DNA of 64,000 nt from Phorcus lineatus (taxonomy: Eukaryota > Mollusca > Gastropoda > Trochida > Trochidae). Below, piece by piece: positions 48,684-60,859 of this stretch. Position numbers and translations under genes: made by a program. The DNA lies in contig OV121081.1 in NCBI GenBank assembly GCA_921293015.1, positions 44,107,877-44,171,876 on the forward strand. Direction: 5' to 3'. How positions within the stretch are numbered: position 1 is the first letter of the stretch; the number at the start of each line of letters is the position of its first letter. The notes under the pieces are model-generated. The model searched no databases. It worked only from the letters and a program-made list of their open reading frames with translations, and was not told the origin of the DNA.

Positions 48684-49702
48684 AAATTTTGGTGACCAAA
48701 GTCGGAACCATGACCTTTCATTGTTTCAAGGGTCAAGTCGTGACGTAACAGACGTGTGCCATAGTAACGTCATAGACAGAAGAGAGCTCTGACGCGCTTT
48801 GCGTTAGCTCTTAGAAAACGGCGATTTCGGCGGATTAAAGCGCTGCCGGCCCCTAAAAACGATTGAAAAGGTTAGTTGACAACTTTATCTAACTGCTACA
48901 TAGCTTTTTATGTGGAATTTTCTTTTGAAAATTTATTTAATGAGCGTTTGAAATTGCTACTTGGTCTTAACCATTGCTGCAATAGGGAAATTACCGACTT
49001 TGCGTTTCTTTAATTCAACGATGTATGTAGGCATTTTCTGACATGGCCATGTGTTTTTCAAGTCTTCTAACACAGTATTCCTTATGTTTTTGTTAATTTT
49101 GTAAATATTTTCGTACTTGATATACATATTTAGGGGCAGAATTAACCCATGGCGTTATAGTACTTTTTGAGTGCTTTTTGGCCAAAGGGTATAGCTGTAC
49201 TGATAGTTTCGGCTGTCCAGCTGGCACTTAAATTAGTTGCTTCATGTAATGTCTTCAAAAACGTATTTCGGACATGTCCGACGTTTAACCTACGTTGCAA
49301 TTGTATGTTAATGGGATGTAGCCATGTGGGGTATGTGTTAAACGTTGAGGCAAAAAAAATGAATAAGTTCCTTCAGTGCTGTACACGACATTACGAGTAG
49401 TTAGGGTCGCTACTTTTAGGCGTTCTGAGGGAATTTTGTGGCCTAAACATTTGCTAAAAGTGTGTAGATATATATTCAAAGTAGTGGCGGCAAAATTTGG
49501 TCGCAACACACTGTATCCAAGTACAAATACACGTACTCTGGAGTTTACTCATCTGTTCACATTACACCCTTTTTGCGGCCCCTACCCGTTCAAACTACGG
49601 CTCCAATCCGCCGTCATGGCAATCGGAAAAGATGCGCCGTGAAATTAGCTTTCGTTTGATACCATTTTCACATCGCTAACCCCTCTAGTTAGCGTTCTAG
49701 CT
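48684..49702 (+). repeat. Satellite unit u50, A-type right half, 1,019 bp (+5)
   Basis: ACCATGACC, CTCTTAG, CCCCTAAA, TTGTAAATATT, five-base insertion CTTAAATTAGTT near 545, CTAC, GCGTTCTGAGGG near 730, AGATATAT near 778, GCGGCAAAATTTGG, CCTACCCG near 893, GCTCCAATCC near 912. Confidence 0.97.
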
Positions 49703-50716
49703 AAATTTTGGTGACCAAAGTCGGAACCGTGACCTTTCATTGTTTCAAGGGTCAAGTCGTGACGTCACAGACGTGTGCCATAGTAACGTCATAGACAGAA
49801 GAGAGCTCTGACGCGCTTTGCGTTAGCTCCCAGAAAACGGCGATTTCGGCGAAGTAAAGCGCTGCCGGCCCCTAAAAACGATTGAAAAGGTTAGTTGACA
49901 ACTTTATCTAACTGCTACATAGCTTTTTATGTGGAATTTTCTTTTGAAAATTTATTTAATGAGCGTTTGAAATTGCTACTTGGTCTTAACCATTGCTGCA
50001 ATAGGGAAATTACCGACTTTGCGTTTCTTTAATTCAACGATGTATGTAGGCATTTTCTGACATGGCCATGTGTTTTTCAAGTCTTCTAACACAGTATTCC
50101 TTATGTTTTTGTTAATTTTGTGAATATTTTCGTACTTGATATACATATTTAGGGGCAGAATTAACCCATGGCGTTATAGTACTTTTTGAGTGCTTTTTGG
50201 CCAAAGGGTATAGCTGTACTGATAGTTTCGGCTGTCCAGCTGGCACTTAGTTGCTTCATGTAATGTCTTCAAAAACGTATTTCGGACATGTCCGACGTTT
50301 AACCTACGTTGCAATTGTATGTTAATGGGATGTAGCCATGTGGGGTATGTGTTAAACGTTGAGGCAAAAAAAATGAATAAGTTCCTTCAGTGCTGTACAC
50401 GACATTACGAGTAGTTAGGGTCGCTACTTTTAGGTGTTCTTAGGGAATTTTGTGGCCTAAACATTTGCTAAAAGTGTGTAGATGTATATTCAAAGTAGTG
50501 GCGGCCGAATTTGGTCGCAACACACTGTATCCAAGTACAAATACACGTACTCTGGAGTTTACTCATCTGTTCACATTACACCCTTTTTGCGGCCCCTTCC
50601 CGTTCAAACTACGGCTCAAATCCGCCGTCATGGCAATCGGAAAAGATGCGCCGTGAAATTAGCTTTCGTTTGATACCATTTTCACATCGCTAATTCCTCT
50701 AGTTAGCGTTCTAGCT
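49703..50716 (+). repeat. Satellite unit u51, A-type
   Basis: GTGACGTCAC at unit 57, private GCGAAGTAAAG near 147, CCCCTAAA, TTCGTAC, CTAC/CAAC, and GCTAATTCC near 987, which turns one hairpin pair into T-G. Confidence 0.97.
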
Positions 50717-51730
50717 AAATGTTGGTGACCAAAGTCGGAACCGTGACCTTTCATTGTTTCAAGGGTCAAGTCGTGACGTCACAGACGTGTGCCATAGTAA
50801 CGTCATAGACAGAAGAGAGCTCTGACGCGCTTTGCGTTAGCTCCCAGAAAACGGCGATTTCGGCGGATTAAAGCGCTGCCGGCCCGTAAAAACGATTGAA
50901 AAGGTTAGTTGACAACTTTATCTAACTGCTACATAGCTTTTTATGTGGAATTTTCTTTTGAAAATTTATTTAATGAGCGTTTGAAATTGCTACTTGGTCT
51001 TAACCATTGCTGCAATAGGGAAATTACCGACTTTGCGTTTCTTTAATTCAACGATGTATGTAGGCATTTTCTGACATGGCCATGTGTTTTTCAAGTCTTC
51101 TAACACAGTATTCCTTATGTTTTTGTTAATTTTGTGAATATTTTCATACTTGATATACATATTTAGGGGCAGAATTAACCCATGGCGTTATAGTACTTTT
51201 TGAGTGCTTTTTGGCCAAAGGGTATAGCTGTACTGATAGTTTCGGCTGTCCAGCTGGCACTTAGTTGCTTCATGTAATGTCTTCAAAAACGTATTTCGGA
51301 CATGTCCGACGTTTAACCTACGTTGCAATTGTATGTTAATGGGATGTAGCCATGTGGGGTATGTGTTAAACGTTGAGGCAAAAAAAATGAATAAGTTCCT
51401 TCAGTGCTGTACACGACATTACGAGTAGTTAGGGTCGCTACTTTTAGGTGTTCTTAAGAAATTTTGTGGCCTAAACATTTGCTAAAAGTGTGTAGATGTA
51501 TATTCAAAGTAGTGGCGGCAAAATTTGGTCGCAACACACTGTATCCAAGTACAAATACACGTACTCTGGAGTTTACTCATCTGTTCACATTACACCCTTT
51601 TTGCGGCCCCTTCCCGTTCAAACTACGGCTCCAATCCGCCGTCATGGCAATCGGAAAAGATGCGCCGTGAAATTAGCTTTCGTTTGATACCATTTTCACA
51701 TCGCTAACCCCTCTAGTTAGCGTTCTAGCT
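50717..51730 (+). repeat. Satellite unit u52, A-type
   Basis: AAATGTTGG at unit 1, GTGACGTCAC at 57, CTTAAGAAATTTTG near 737, GCGGCAAAATTTGG, GCTCCAATCC near 912. Confidence 0.97.
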
Positions 51731-52744
51731 AAATTTTGCTGACCAAAGTCGGAACCGTGACCTTTCATTGTTTCAAGGGTCAAGTCGTGACGTAACAGAC
51801 GTGTGCCATAGTAACGTCATAGACAGAAGAGAGCTCTGACGCGCTTTGCGTTAGCTCCCAGAAAACGGCGATTTCGGCGGATTAAAGCGCTGCCGGCCCC
51901 TAAAAACGATTGAAAAGGTTAGTTGACAACTTTATCTAACTGCTACATAGCTTTTTATGTGGAATTTTCTTTTGAAAATTTATTTAATGAGCGTTTGAAA
52001 TTGCTACTTGGTCTTAACCATTGCTGCAATAGGGAAATTACCGACTTTGCGTTTCTTTAATTCAACGATGTATGTAGGCATTTTCTGACATGGCCATTTG
52101 TTTTTCAAGTCTTCTAACATAGTATTCCTTATGTTTTTGTTAATTTTGTGAATATTTTCGTACTTGATATACATATTTGAGGGCAGAATTAACCCATGGC
52201 GTTATAGTACTTTTTGAGTGCTTTTTGGCCAAAGGGTATAGCTGTACTGATAGTTTCGGCTGTCCAGCTGGCACTTAGTTGCTTCATGTAATGTCTTTAA
52301 AAACGTATTTCGGACATGTCCGACGTTTAACCTACGTTGCAATTGTATGTTAATGGGATGTAGCCATGTGGGGTATGTGTTAAACGTTGAGGCAAAAAAA
52401 ATGAATAAGTTCCTTCAGTGCTGTACACGACATTACGAGTAGTTAGGGTCGTTTCTTTTAGGTGTTCTTAGGGAATTTTGTGGCCTAAACATTTGCTAAA
52501 AGTGTGTAGATGTATATTCAAAGTAGTGGCGGCCGAATTTGGTCGCAACACACTGTATCCAAGTACAAATACACGTACTCTGAAGTTTACTCATTTGTTC
52601 ACATTACACCCTTTTTGCGGCCCCTTCCCGTTCAAACTACGGCTCAAATCCGCCGTCATGGCAATCGGAAAAGATGCGCCGTGAAATTAGCTTTCGTTTG
52701 ATACCATTTTCACATCGCTAACCCCTCTAGTTAGCGTTCTAGCT
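51731..52744 (+). repeat. Satellite unit u53, C-type
   Basis: ATTTTGCTGACC at unit 3 (breaks the TTTGG/CCAAA repeat), CCCCTAAA, CCATTTG, CATAGTATTCC, TTCGTAC, TTTGAGGGC, TCTTTAAA, TTTC at 722, CAAC at 816, CTGAAGTTTAC near 850, CTCATTTG. Confidence 0.97.
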
Positions 52745-53758
52745 AAATTTTGGTGACCAAAGTCGGAACCGTGACCTTTCATTGTTTCAAGGGTCAAGTC
52801 GTGACGTAACAGACGTGTGCCATAGTAACGTCATAGACAGAAGAGAGCTCTGACGCGCTTTGCGTTAGCTCCCAGAAAACGGCGATTTCGGCGGATTAAA
52901 GCGCTGCCGGCCCCTAAAAACGATTGAAAAGGTTAGTTGACAACTTTATCTAACTGCTACATAGCTTTTTATGTGGAATTTTCTTTTGAAAATTTATTTA
53001 ATGAGCGTTTGAAACTGCTACTTGGTCTTAACCATTGCTGCAATAGGGAAATTACCGACTTTGCGTTTCTTTAATTCAACGATGTATGTAGGCATTTTCT
53101 GACATGGCCATTTGTTTTTCAAGTCTTCTAACATAGTATTCCTTATGTTTTTGTTAATTTTGTGAATATTTTCGTACTTGATATACATATTTGAGGGCAG
53201 AATTAACCCATGGCGTTATAGTACTTTTTGAGTGCTTTTTGGCCAAAGGGTATAGCTGTACTGATAGTTTCGGCTGTCCAGCTGACACTTAGTTGCTTCA
53301 TGTAATGTCTTCAAAAACGTATTTCGGACATGTCCGACGTTTAACCTACGTTGCAATTGTATGTTAATGGGATGTAGCCATGTGGGGTATGTGTTAAACG
53401 TTGAGGCAAAAAAAATGAATAAGTTCCTTCAGTGCTGTACACGACATTACGAGTAGTTAGGGTCGCTTCTTTTAGGTGTTCTTTGGGAATTTTGTGGCCT
53501 AAACATTTGCTAAAAGTGTGTAGATGTAAATTCAAAGTAGTGGCGGCCGAATTTGGTCGCAGCACACTGTATCCAAGTACAAATACACGTACTCTAGAGT
53601 TTACTCATTTGTTCACATTACACCCTTTTTGCGGCCCCTTCCCGTTCAAACTACGGCCAAAATCCGCCGTCATGGCAATCATTAAAGATGCGCCGTGAAA
53701 TTAGCTTTCGTTTGATACCATTTTCACATCGCTAACCCCTCTAGTTAGCGTTCTAGCT
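52745..53758 (+). repeat. Satellite unit u54, C-type
   Basis: GAAACTGCT near 267, CCATTTG, CATAGT, TTTGAGGGC, GCTGACAC, CTTC at 722, TCTTTGGG near 736, TGTAAATTC near 781, CGCAGCAC at 815, CTCTAGAG near 848, GGCCAAAATCC near 911, ATCATTAAAG. Confidence 0.97.
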
Positions 53759-54773
53759 AAATTTTGGTGACCAAAGTCGGAACCATGACCTTTCATTGTT
53801 TCAAGGGTCAAGTCGTGACGTAACAGACGTGTGCCATAGTAACAACATAGACAGAAGAGAGCTCTGACGCGCTTTGCGTTAGCTCTTAGAAAACGGCGAT
53901 TTCGGCGGATTAAAGCGCTGCCGGCCCGTAAAAACGATTGAAAAGGTTAGTTGACAACTTTATCTAACTGCTACATAGCTTTTTATGTGGAATTTTCTTT
54001 TGAAAATTTATTTAATGAGCGTTTGAAATTGCTACTTGGTCTTAACCATTGCTGCAATAGGGAAATTACCGACTTTGCGTTTCTTTAATTCAACGATGTA
54101 TGTAGGCATTTTTTGACATGGCCATGTGTTTTTAAGTCTTCTAACACAGTGTTCCTTATGTTTTTGTTAATTTTGTGTATATTTTCGTACTTGATATACA
54201 TATTTGGGGGCAGAATTAAGTCATGGCGTTATAGTACTTTTTGAGTGCTTTTTGGCCAAAGGGTATAGCTGTACTGTTATAGTTTCGGCTGTCCGGCTGA
54301 CACTTAGTTGCTTCATGTAATGTCTTCAAAAACGTATTTCGGACATGTCCGACGTTTTACCTACGATGCATTTGTATGTCAATGGGATGTAGCCATGTGG
54401 GGTATGCGTTAAACGTTAAGCAGAAGAAATTGAATAAGTTCTTTCAGTGCTGTACACGACGTTACAAGTAGTTAGGGTCGCTTCTTTTAGGTGTTCTTAA
54501 GAAATTTTGTGGCCTAAACATTTGCTAAAAGTGTGTAGATGTATATTCAAAGTAGTGGCGGCCGAATTTGGTCGCCACACACTGTATCCAAGTACAAGTA
54601 CACGTACTCTGGAGTTTACTCATCTGTTCACATTACACCCTTTTTGCGGCCCCTTCCCGTTCAAACTACGGCTCAAATCCGCCGTCATGGCAATCGGAAA
54701 AGATGCGCCGTGAAATTAGCTTTCGTTTGATACCATTTTCACATCGCTAACCCCTCTAGTTAGCGTTCTAGCT
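53759..54773 (+). repeat. Satellite unit u55, D-type, 1,015 bp
   Basis: TAACAACATAG near 82 (loses the right CRE-like site), TTTTTTGAC, 1-bp loss TTTTTAAGTC, GTGTATATT, TTTGGGGGC, AATTAAGTCATGG, +2 CTGTTATAG near 518, GTCCGGCTGAC, GTTTTACCTACGATGC, GCAGAAGAAATTG replacing the A-tract, GTTCTTTCAG, GACGTTACAAG, CTTC, CTTAAGAAATT, CGCCACAC. Confidence 0.97.
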
Positions 54774-55787
54774 AAATTTTGGTGACCAAAGTCGGAACCG
54801 TGACCTTTCATTGTTTCAAGGGTCAAGTCGTGACGTAACAGACGTGTGCCATAGTAACGTCATAGACAGAAGAGAGCTCTGACGCGCTTTGCGTTAGCTC
54901 CCAGAAAACGGCGATTTCGGCGGATTAAAGCGCTGCCGGCCCCTAAAAACGATTGAAAAGGTTAGTTGACAACTTTATCTAACTGCTACATAGCTTTTTA
55001 TGTGGAATTTTCTTTTGAAAATTTATTTAATGAGCGTTTGAAACTGCTACTTGGTCTTAACCATTGCTGCAATAGGGAAATTACCGACTTTGCGTTTCTT
55101 TAATTCAACGATGTATGTAGGCATTTTCTGACATGGCCATTTGTTTTTCAAGTCTTCTAACATAGTATTCCTTATGTTTTTGTTAATTTTGTGAATATTT
55201 TCGTACTTGATATACATATTTGAGGGCAGAATTAACCCATGGCGTTACAGTACTTTTTGAGTGCTTTTTGGCCAAAGGGTATAGCTGTACTGATAGTTTC
55301 GGCTGTCCAGCTGACACTTAGTTGCTTCATGTAATGTCTTCAAAAACGTATTTCGGACATGTCCGACGTTTAACCTACGTTGCAATTGTATGTTAATGGG
55401 ATGTAGCCATGTGGGGTATGTGTTAAACGTTGAGGCAAAAAAAATGAATAAGTTCCTTCAGTGCTGTACACGACATTACGAGTAGTTAGGGTCGCTTCTT
55501 TTAGGTGTTCTTTGGGAATTTTGTGGCCTAAACATTTGCTAAAAGTGTGTAGATGTATATTCAAAGTAGTGGCGGCCGAATTTGGTCGCAGCACACTGTA
55601 TCCAAGTACAAATACACGTACTCTAGAGTTTACTCATTTGTTCACATTACACCCTTTTTGCGGCCCCTTCCCGTTCAAACTACGGCTCAAATCTCGCCGT
55701 CATGGCATCATTAAAGATGCGCCGTGAAATTAGCTTTCGTTTGATACCATTTTCACATCGCTAACCCCTCTAGTTAGCGTTCTAGCT
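54774..55787 (+). repeat. Satellite unit u56, C-type
   Basis: GAAACTGCT, CCATTTG, CATAGT, TTTGAGGGC, CGTTACAGTAC near 470, GCTGACAC, CTTC, TCTTTGGG, CGCAGCAC, CTCTAGAG. AATCTCGCCG near 918 and GGCATCATT near 930 form a compensating +1/-1 pair. Confidence 0.97.
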
Positions 55788-56801
55788 AAATTTTGGTGAC
55801 CAAAGTCGGAACCGTGACCTTTCATTGTTTCAAGGGTCAAGTCGTGACGTAACAGACGTGTGCCATAGTAACGTCATAGACAGAAGAGAGCTCTGACGCG
55901 CTTTGCGTTAGCTCCCAGAAAACGGCGATTTCGGCGGATTAAAGCGCTGCCGGCCCCTAAAAACGATTGAAAAGGTTAGTTGACAACTTTATCTAACTGC
56001 TACATAGCTTTTTATGTGGAATTTTCTTTTGAAAATTTATTTAATGAGCGTTTGAAATTGCTACTTGGTCTTAACCATTGCTGCAATAGGGAAATTACCG
56101 ACTTTGCGTTTCTTTAATTCAACGATGTATGTAGGCATTTTCTGACATGGCCATTTGTTTTTCAAGTCTTCTAACATAGTATTCCTTATGTTTTTGTTAA
56201 TTTTGTGAATATTTTCGTACTTGATATACATATTTGAGGGCAGAATTAACCCATGGCGTTATAGTACTTTTTGAGTGCTTTTTGGCCAAAGGGTATAGCT
56301 CTACTGATAGTTTCGGCTGTCCAGCTGGCACTTAGTTGCTTCATGTAATGTCTTTAAAAACGTATTTCGGACACGTCCGACGTTTAACCTACGTTGCAAT
56401 TGTATGTTAATGGGATGTAGCCATGTGGGGTATGTGTTAAACGTTGAGGCAAAAAAAATGAATAAGTTCCTTCAGTGCTGTACACGACATTACGAGTAGT
56501 TAGGGTCGTTTCTTTTAGGTGTTCTTAGGGAATTTTGTGGCCTAAACATTTGCTAAAAGTGTGTAGATGTATATTCAAAGTAGTGGCGGCCGAATTTGGT
56601 CGCAACACACTGTATCCAAGTACAAATACACGTACTCTGGAGTTTACTCATTTGTTCACATTACACCCTTTTTGCGGCCCCTTCCCGTTCAAACTACGGC
56701 CAAAATCCGCCGTCATGGCAATCATTAAAGATGCGCCGTGAAATTAGCTTTCGTTTGATACCATTTTCACATCGCTAACCCCTCTAGTTAGCGTTCTAGC
56801 T
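55788..56801 (+). repeat. Satellite unit u57, C-type
   Basis: GAAATTGCT, CCATTTG, CATAGT, TTTGAGGGC, GCTCTACTG near 511, GCTGGCAC, TCTTTAAA, ACACGTCCG at 584, TTTC/CAAC, GGCCAAAATCC, ATCATTAAAG. Confidence 0.97.
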
Positions 56802-57816
56802 AAATTTTGGTGACCAAAGTCGGAACCATGACCTTTCATTGTTTCAAGGGTCAAGTCGTGACGTAACAGACGTGTGCCATAGTAACGTCATAGACAGAAG
56901 AGAGCTCTGACGCGCTTTGCGTTAGCTCTTAGAAAACGGCGATTTCGGCGGATTAAAGCGCTGCCGGCCCGTAAAAACGATTGAAAAGGTTAGTTGACAA
57001 CTTTATCTAACTGCTACATAGCTTTTTATGTGGAATTTTCTTTTGAAAATTTATTTAATGAGCGTTTGAAATTGCTACTTGGTCTTAACCATTGCTGCAA
57101 TAGGGAAATTACCGACTTTGCGTTTCTTTAATTCAACGATGTATGTAGGCATTTTTTGACATGGCCATGTGTTTTTAAGTCTTCTAACACAGTGTTCCTT
57201 ATGTTTTTGTTAATTTTGTGTATATTTTCGTACTTGATATACATATTTGGGGGCAGAATTAAGTCATGGCGTTATAGTACTTTTTGAGTGCTTTTTGGCC
57301 AAAGGGTATAGCTGTACTGTTATAGTTTCGGCTGTCCGGCTGACACTTAGTTGCTTCATGTAATGTCTTCAAAAACGTATTTCGGACATGTCCGACGTTT
57401 TACCTACGATGCATTTGTATGTCAATGGGATGTAGCCATGTGGGGTATGCGTTAAACGTTAAGCAGAAGAAATTGAATAAGTTCCTTCAGTGCTGTACAC
57501 GACGTTACAAGTAGTTAGGGTCGCTTCTTTTAGGTGTTCTTAAGAAATTTTGTGGCCTAAACATTTGCTAAAAGTGTGTAGATGTATATTCAAAGTAGTG
57601 GCGGCCGAATTTGGTCGCCACACACTGTATCCAAGTACAAGTACACGTACTCTGGAGTTTACTCATCTGTTCACATTACACCCTTTTTGCGGCCCCTTCC
57701 CGTTCAAACTACGGCTCAAATCCGCCGTCATGGCAATCGGAAAAGATGCGCCGTGAAATTAGCTTTCGTTTGATACCATTTTCACATCGCTAACCCCTCT
57801 AGTTAGCGTTCTAGCT
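56802..57816 (+). repeat. Satellite unit u58, D-type, 1,015 bp, copy of u55
   Basis: All u55 D-type states. Differs by having intact TAACGTCATAG near 82 and GTTCCTTCAG near 679. Confidence 0.97.
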
Positions 57817-58830
57817 AAATTTTGGTGACCAAAGTCGGAACCGTGACCTTTCATTGTTTCAAGGGTCAAGTCGTGACGTAACAGACGTGTGCCATAGTAA
57901 CGTCATAGACAGAAGAGAGCTCTGACGCGCTTTGCGTTAGCTCCCAGAATACGGCGATTTCGGCGGATTAAAGCGCTGCCGGCCCCTAAAAACGATTGAA
58001 AAGGTTAGTTGACAACTTTATCTAACTGCTACATAGCTTTTTATGTGGAATTTTCTTTTGAAAATTTATTTAATGAGCGTTTGAAACTGCTACTTGGTCT
58101 TAACCATTGCTGCAATAGGGAAATTACCGACTTTGCGTTTCTTTAATTCAACGATGTATGTAGGCATTTTCTGACATGGCCATTTGTTTTTCAAGTCTTC
58201 TAACATAGTATTCCTTATGTTTTTGTTAATTTTGTGAATATTTTCGTACTTGATATACATATTTGAGGGCAGAATTAACCCATGGCGTTACAGTACTTTT
58301 TGAGTGCTTTTTGGCCAAAGGGTATAGCTGTACTGATAGTTTCGGCTGTCCAGCTGACACTTAGTTGCTTCATGTAATGTCTTCAAAAACGTATTTCGGA
58401 CATGTCCGACGTTTAACCTACGTTGCAATTGTATGTTAATGGGATGTAGCCATGTGGGGTATGTGTTAAACGTTGAGGCAAAAAAAATGAATAAGTTCCT
58501 TCAGTGCTGTACACGACATTACGAGTAGTTAGGGTCGCTTCTTTTAGGTGTTCTTTGGGAATTTTGTGGCCTAAACATTTGCTAAAAGTGTGTAGATGTA
58601 TATTCAAAGTAGTGGCGGCCGAATTTGGTCGCAGCACACTGTATCCAAGTACAAATACACGTACTCTAGAGTTTACTCATTTGTTCACATTACACCCTTT
58701 TTGCGGCCCCTTCCCGTTCAAACTACGGCTCAAATCCGCCGTCATGGCAATCATTAAAGATGCGCCGTGAAATTAGCTTTCGTTTGATACCATTTTCACA
58801 TCGCTAACCCCTCTAGTTAGCGTTCTAGCT
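57817..58830 (+). repeat. Satellite unit u59, C-type, copy of u56
   Basis: u56 states with private AGAATACGG near 130 (shared with u62) and no compensating +1/-1 pair near 918-935. Confidence 0.97.
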
Positions 58831-59844
58831 AAATTTTGGTGACCAAAGTCGGAACCGTGACCTTTCATTGTTTCAAGGGTCAAGTCGTGACGTAACAGAC
58901 GTGTGCCATAGTAACGTCATAGACAGAAGAGAGCTCTGACGCGCTTTGCGTTAGCTCCCAGAAAACGGCGATTTCGGCGGATTAAAGCGCTGCCGGCCCC
59001 TAAAAACGATTGAAAAGGTTAGTTGACAACTTTATCTAACTGCTACATAGCTTTGTATGTGGAATTTTCTTTTGAAAATTTATTTAATGAGCGTTTGAAA
59101 TTGCTACTTGGTCTTAACCATTGCTGCAATAGGGAAATTACCGACTTTGCGTTTCTTTAATTCAACGATGTATGTAGGCATTTTCTGACATGGCCATTTG
59201 TTTTTCAAGTCTTCTAACATAGTATTCCTTATGTTTTTGTTAATTTTGTGAATATTTTCGTACTTGATATACATATTTGAGGGCAGAATTAACCCATGGC
59301 GTTATAGTACTTTTTGAGTGCTTTTTGGCCAAAGGGTATAGCTGTACTGATAGTTTCGGCTGTCCAGCTGGCACTTAGTTGCTTCATGTAATGTCTTTAA
59401 AAACGTATTTCGGACACGTCCGACGTTTAACCTACGTTGCAATTGTATGTTAATGGGATGTAGCCATGTGGGGTATGTGTTAAACGTTGAGGCAAAAAAA
59501 ATGAATAAGTTCCTTCAGTGCTGTACACGACATTACGAGTAGTTAGGGTCGTTTCTTTTAGGTGTTCTTAGGGAATTTTGTGGCCTAAACATTTGCTAAA
59601 AGTGTGTAGATGTATATTCAAAGTAGTGGCGGCCGAATTTGGTCGCAACACACTGTATCCAAGTACAAATACACGTACTCTGGAGTTTACTCATTTGTTC
59701 ACATTACACCCTTTTTGCGGCCCCTTCCCGTTCAAACTACGGCTCAAATCTGCCGTCATGGCAATCGGAAAAGATGCGCCGTGAAATTAGCTTTCGTTTG
59801 ATACCATTTTCACATCGCTAACCCCTCTAGTTAGCGTTTTAGCT
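58831..59844 (+). repeat. Satellite unit u60, C-type, copy of u57
   Basis: u57 states including ACACGTCCG; differs at GCTTTGTATG near 220, GCTGTACTG near 511, AATCTGCCG near 917 (CG to TG), ATCGGAAA at 934 and GCGTTTTAGC near 1004. Confidence 0.97.
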
Positions 59845-60859
59845 AAATTTTGGTGACCAAAGTCGGAACCGTGACCTTTCATTGTTTCAAGGGTCAAGTC
59901 GTGACGTAACAGACGTGTGCCATAGTAACGTCATAGACAGAAGAGAGCTCTGACGCGCTTTGCGTTAGCTCCCAGAAAACGGCGATTTCGGCGGATTAAA
60001 GCGCTGCCGGCCCCTAAAAACGATTGAAAAGGTTAGTTGACAACTTTATCTAACTGCTACATAGCTTTTTATGTGGAATTTTCTTTTGAAAATTTATTTA
60101 ATGAGCGTTTGAAATTGCTACTTGGTCTTAACCATTGCTGCAATAGGGAAATTACCGACTTTGCGTTTCTTTAATTCAACGATGTATGTAGGCATTTTTT
60201 GACATGGCCATGTGTTTTTAAGTCTTCTAACACAGTGTTCCTTATGTTTTTGTTAATTTTGTGTATATTTTCGTACTTGATATACATATTTGGGGGCAGA
60301 ATTAAGTCATGGCGTTATAGTACTTTTTGAGTGCTTTTTGGCCAAAAGGTATAGCTGTACTGTTATAGTTTCGGCTGTCCGGCTGACACTTAGTTGCTTC
60401 ATGTAATGTCTTCAAAAACGTATTTCGGACATGTCCGACGTTTAACCTACGTTGCAATTGTATGTTAATGGGATGTAGCCATGTGGGGTATGTGTTAAAC
60501 GTTGAGGCAAAAAAAATGAATAAGTTCCTTCAGTGCTGTACACGACATTACGAGTAGTTAGGGTCGCTTCTTTTAGGTGTTCTTTGGGAATTTTGTGGCC
60601 TAAACATTTGCTAAAAGTGTGTAGATGTATATTCAAAGTAGTGGCGGCCGAATTTGGTCGCAGCACACTGTATCCAAGTACAAATACACGTACTCTAGAG
60701 TTTACTCATTTGTTCACATTACACCCTTTTTGCGGCCCCTTCCCGTTCAAACTACGGCTCAAATCCGCCGTCATGGCAATCATTAAAGATGCGCCGTGAA
60801 ATTAGCTTTCGTTTGATACCATTTTCACATCGCTAACCCCTCTAGTTAGCGTTCTAGCT
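59845..60859 (+). repeat. Satellite unit u61, D/C chimera, 1,015 bp
   Basis: D-type through GTCCGGCTGAC (60378-60388): TTTTTTGAC, TTTTTAAGTC, GTGTATATT, AATTAAGTCATGG, +2. C-type from GTTTAACC near 60440 onward: A8 tract, TCTTTGGG, CGCAGCAC, CTCTAGAG, ATCATTAAAG. Also CCAAAAGG near 499 as in u62. Confidence 0.97.

Larger units (their letters stand above)
53759..59844 (+). repeat. Trimeric higher-order repeat, 2 x 3,043 bp
   Basis: u55-u57 and u58-u60 repeat the order D-type (CGCCACAC), C-type with CGCAGCAC, C-type with CGCAACAC and ACACGTCCG. Both trimers are exactly 3,043 bp. u61 and u62 continue the pattern in rearranged form. Confidence 0.9.
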
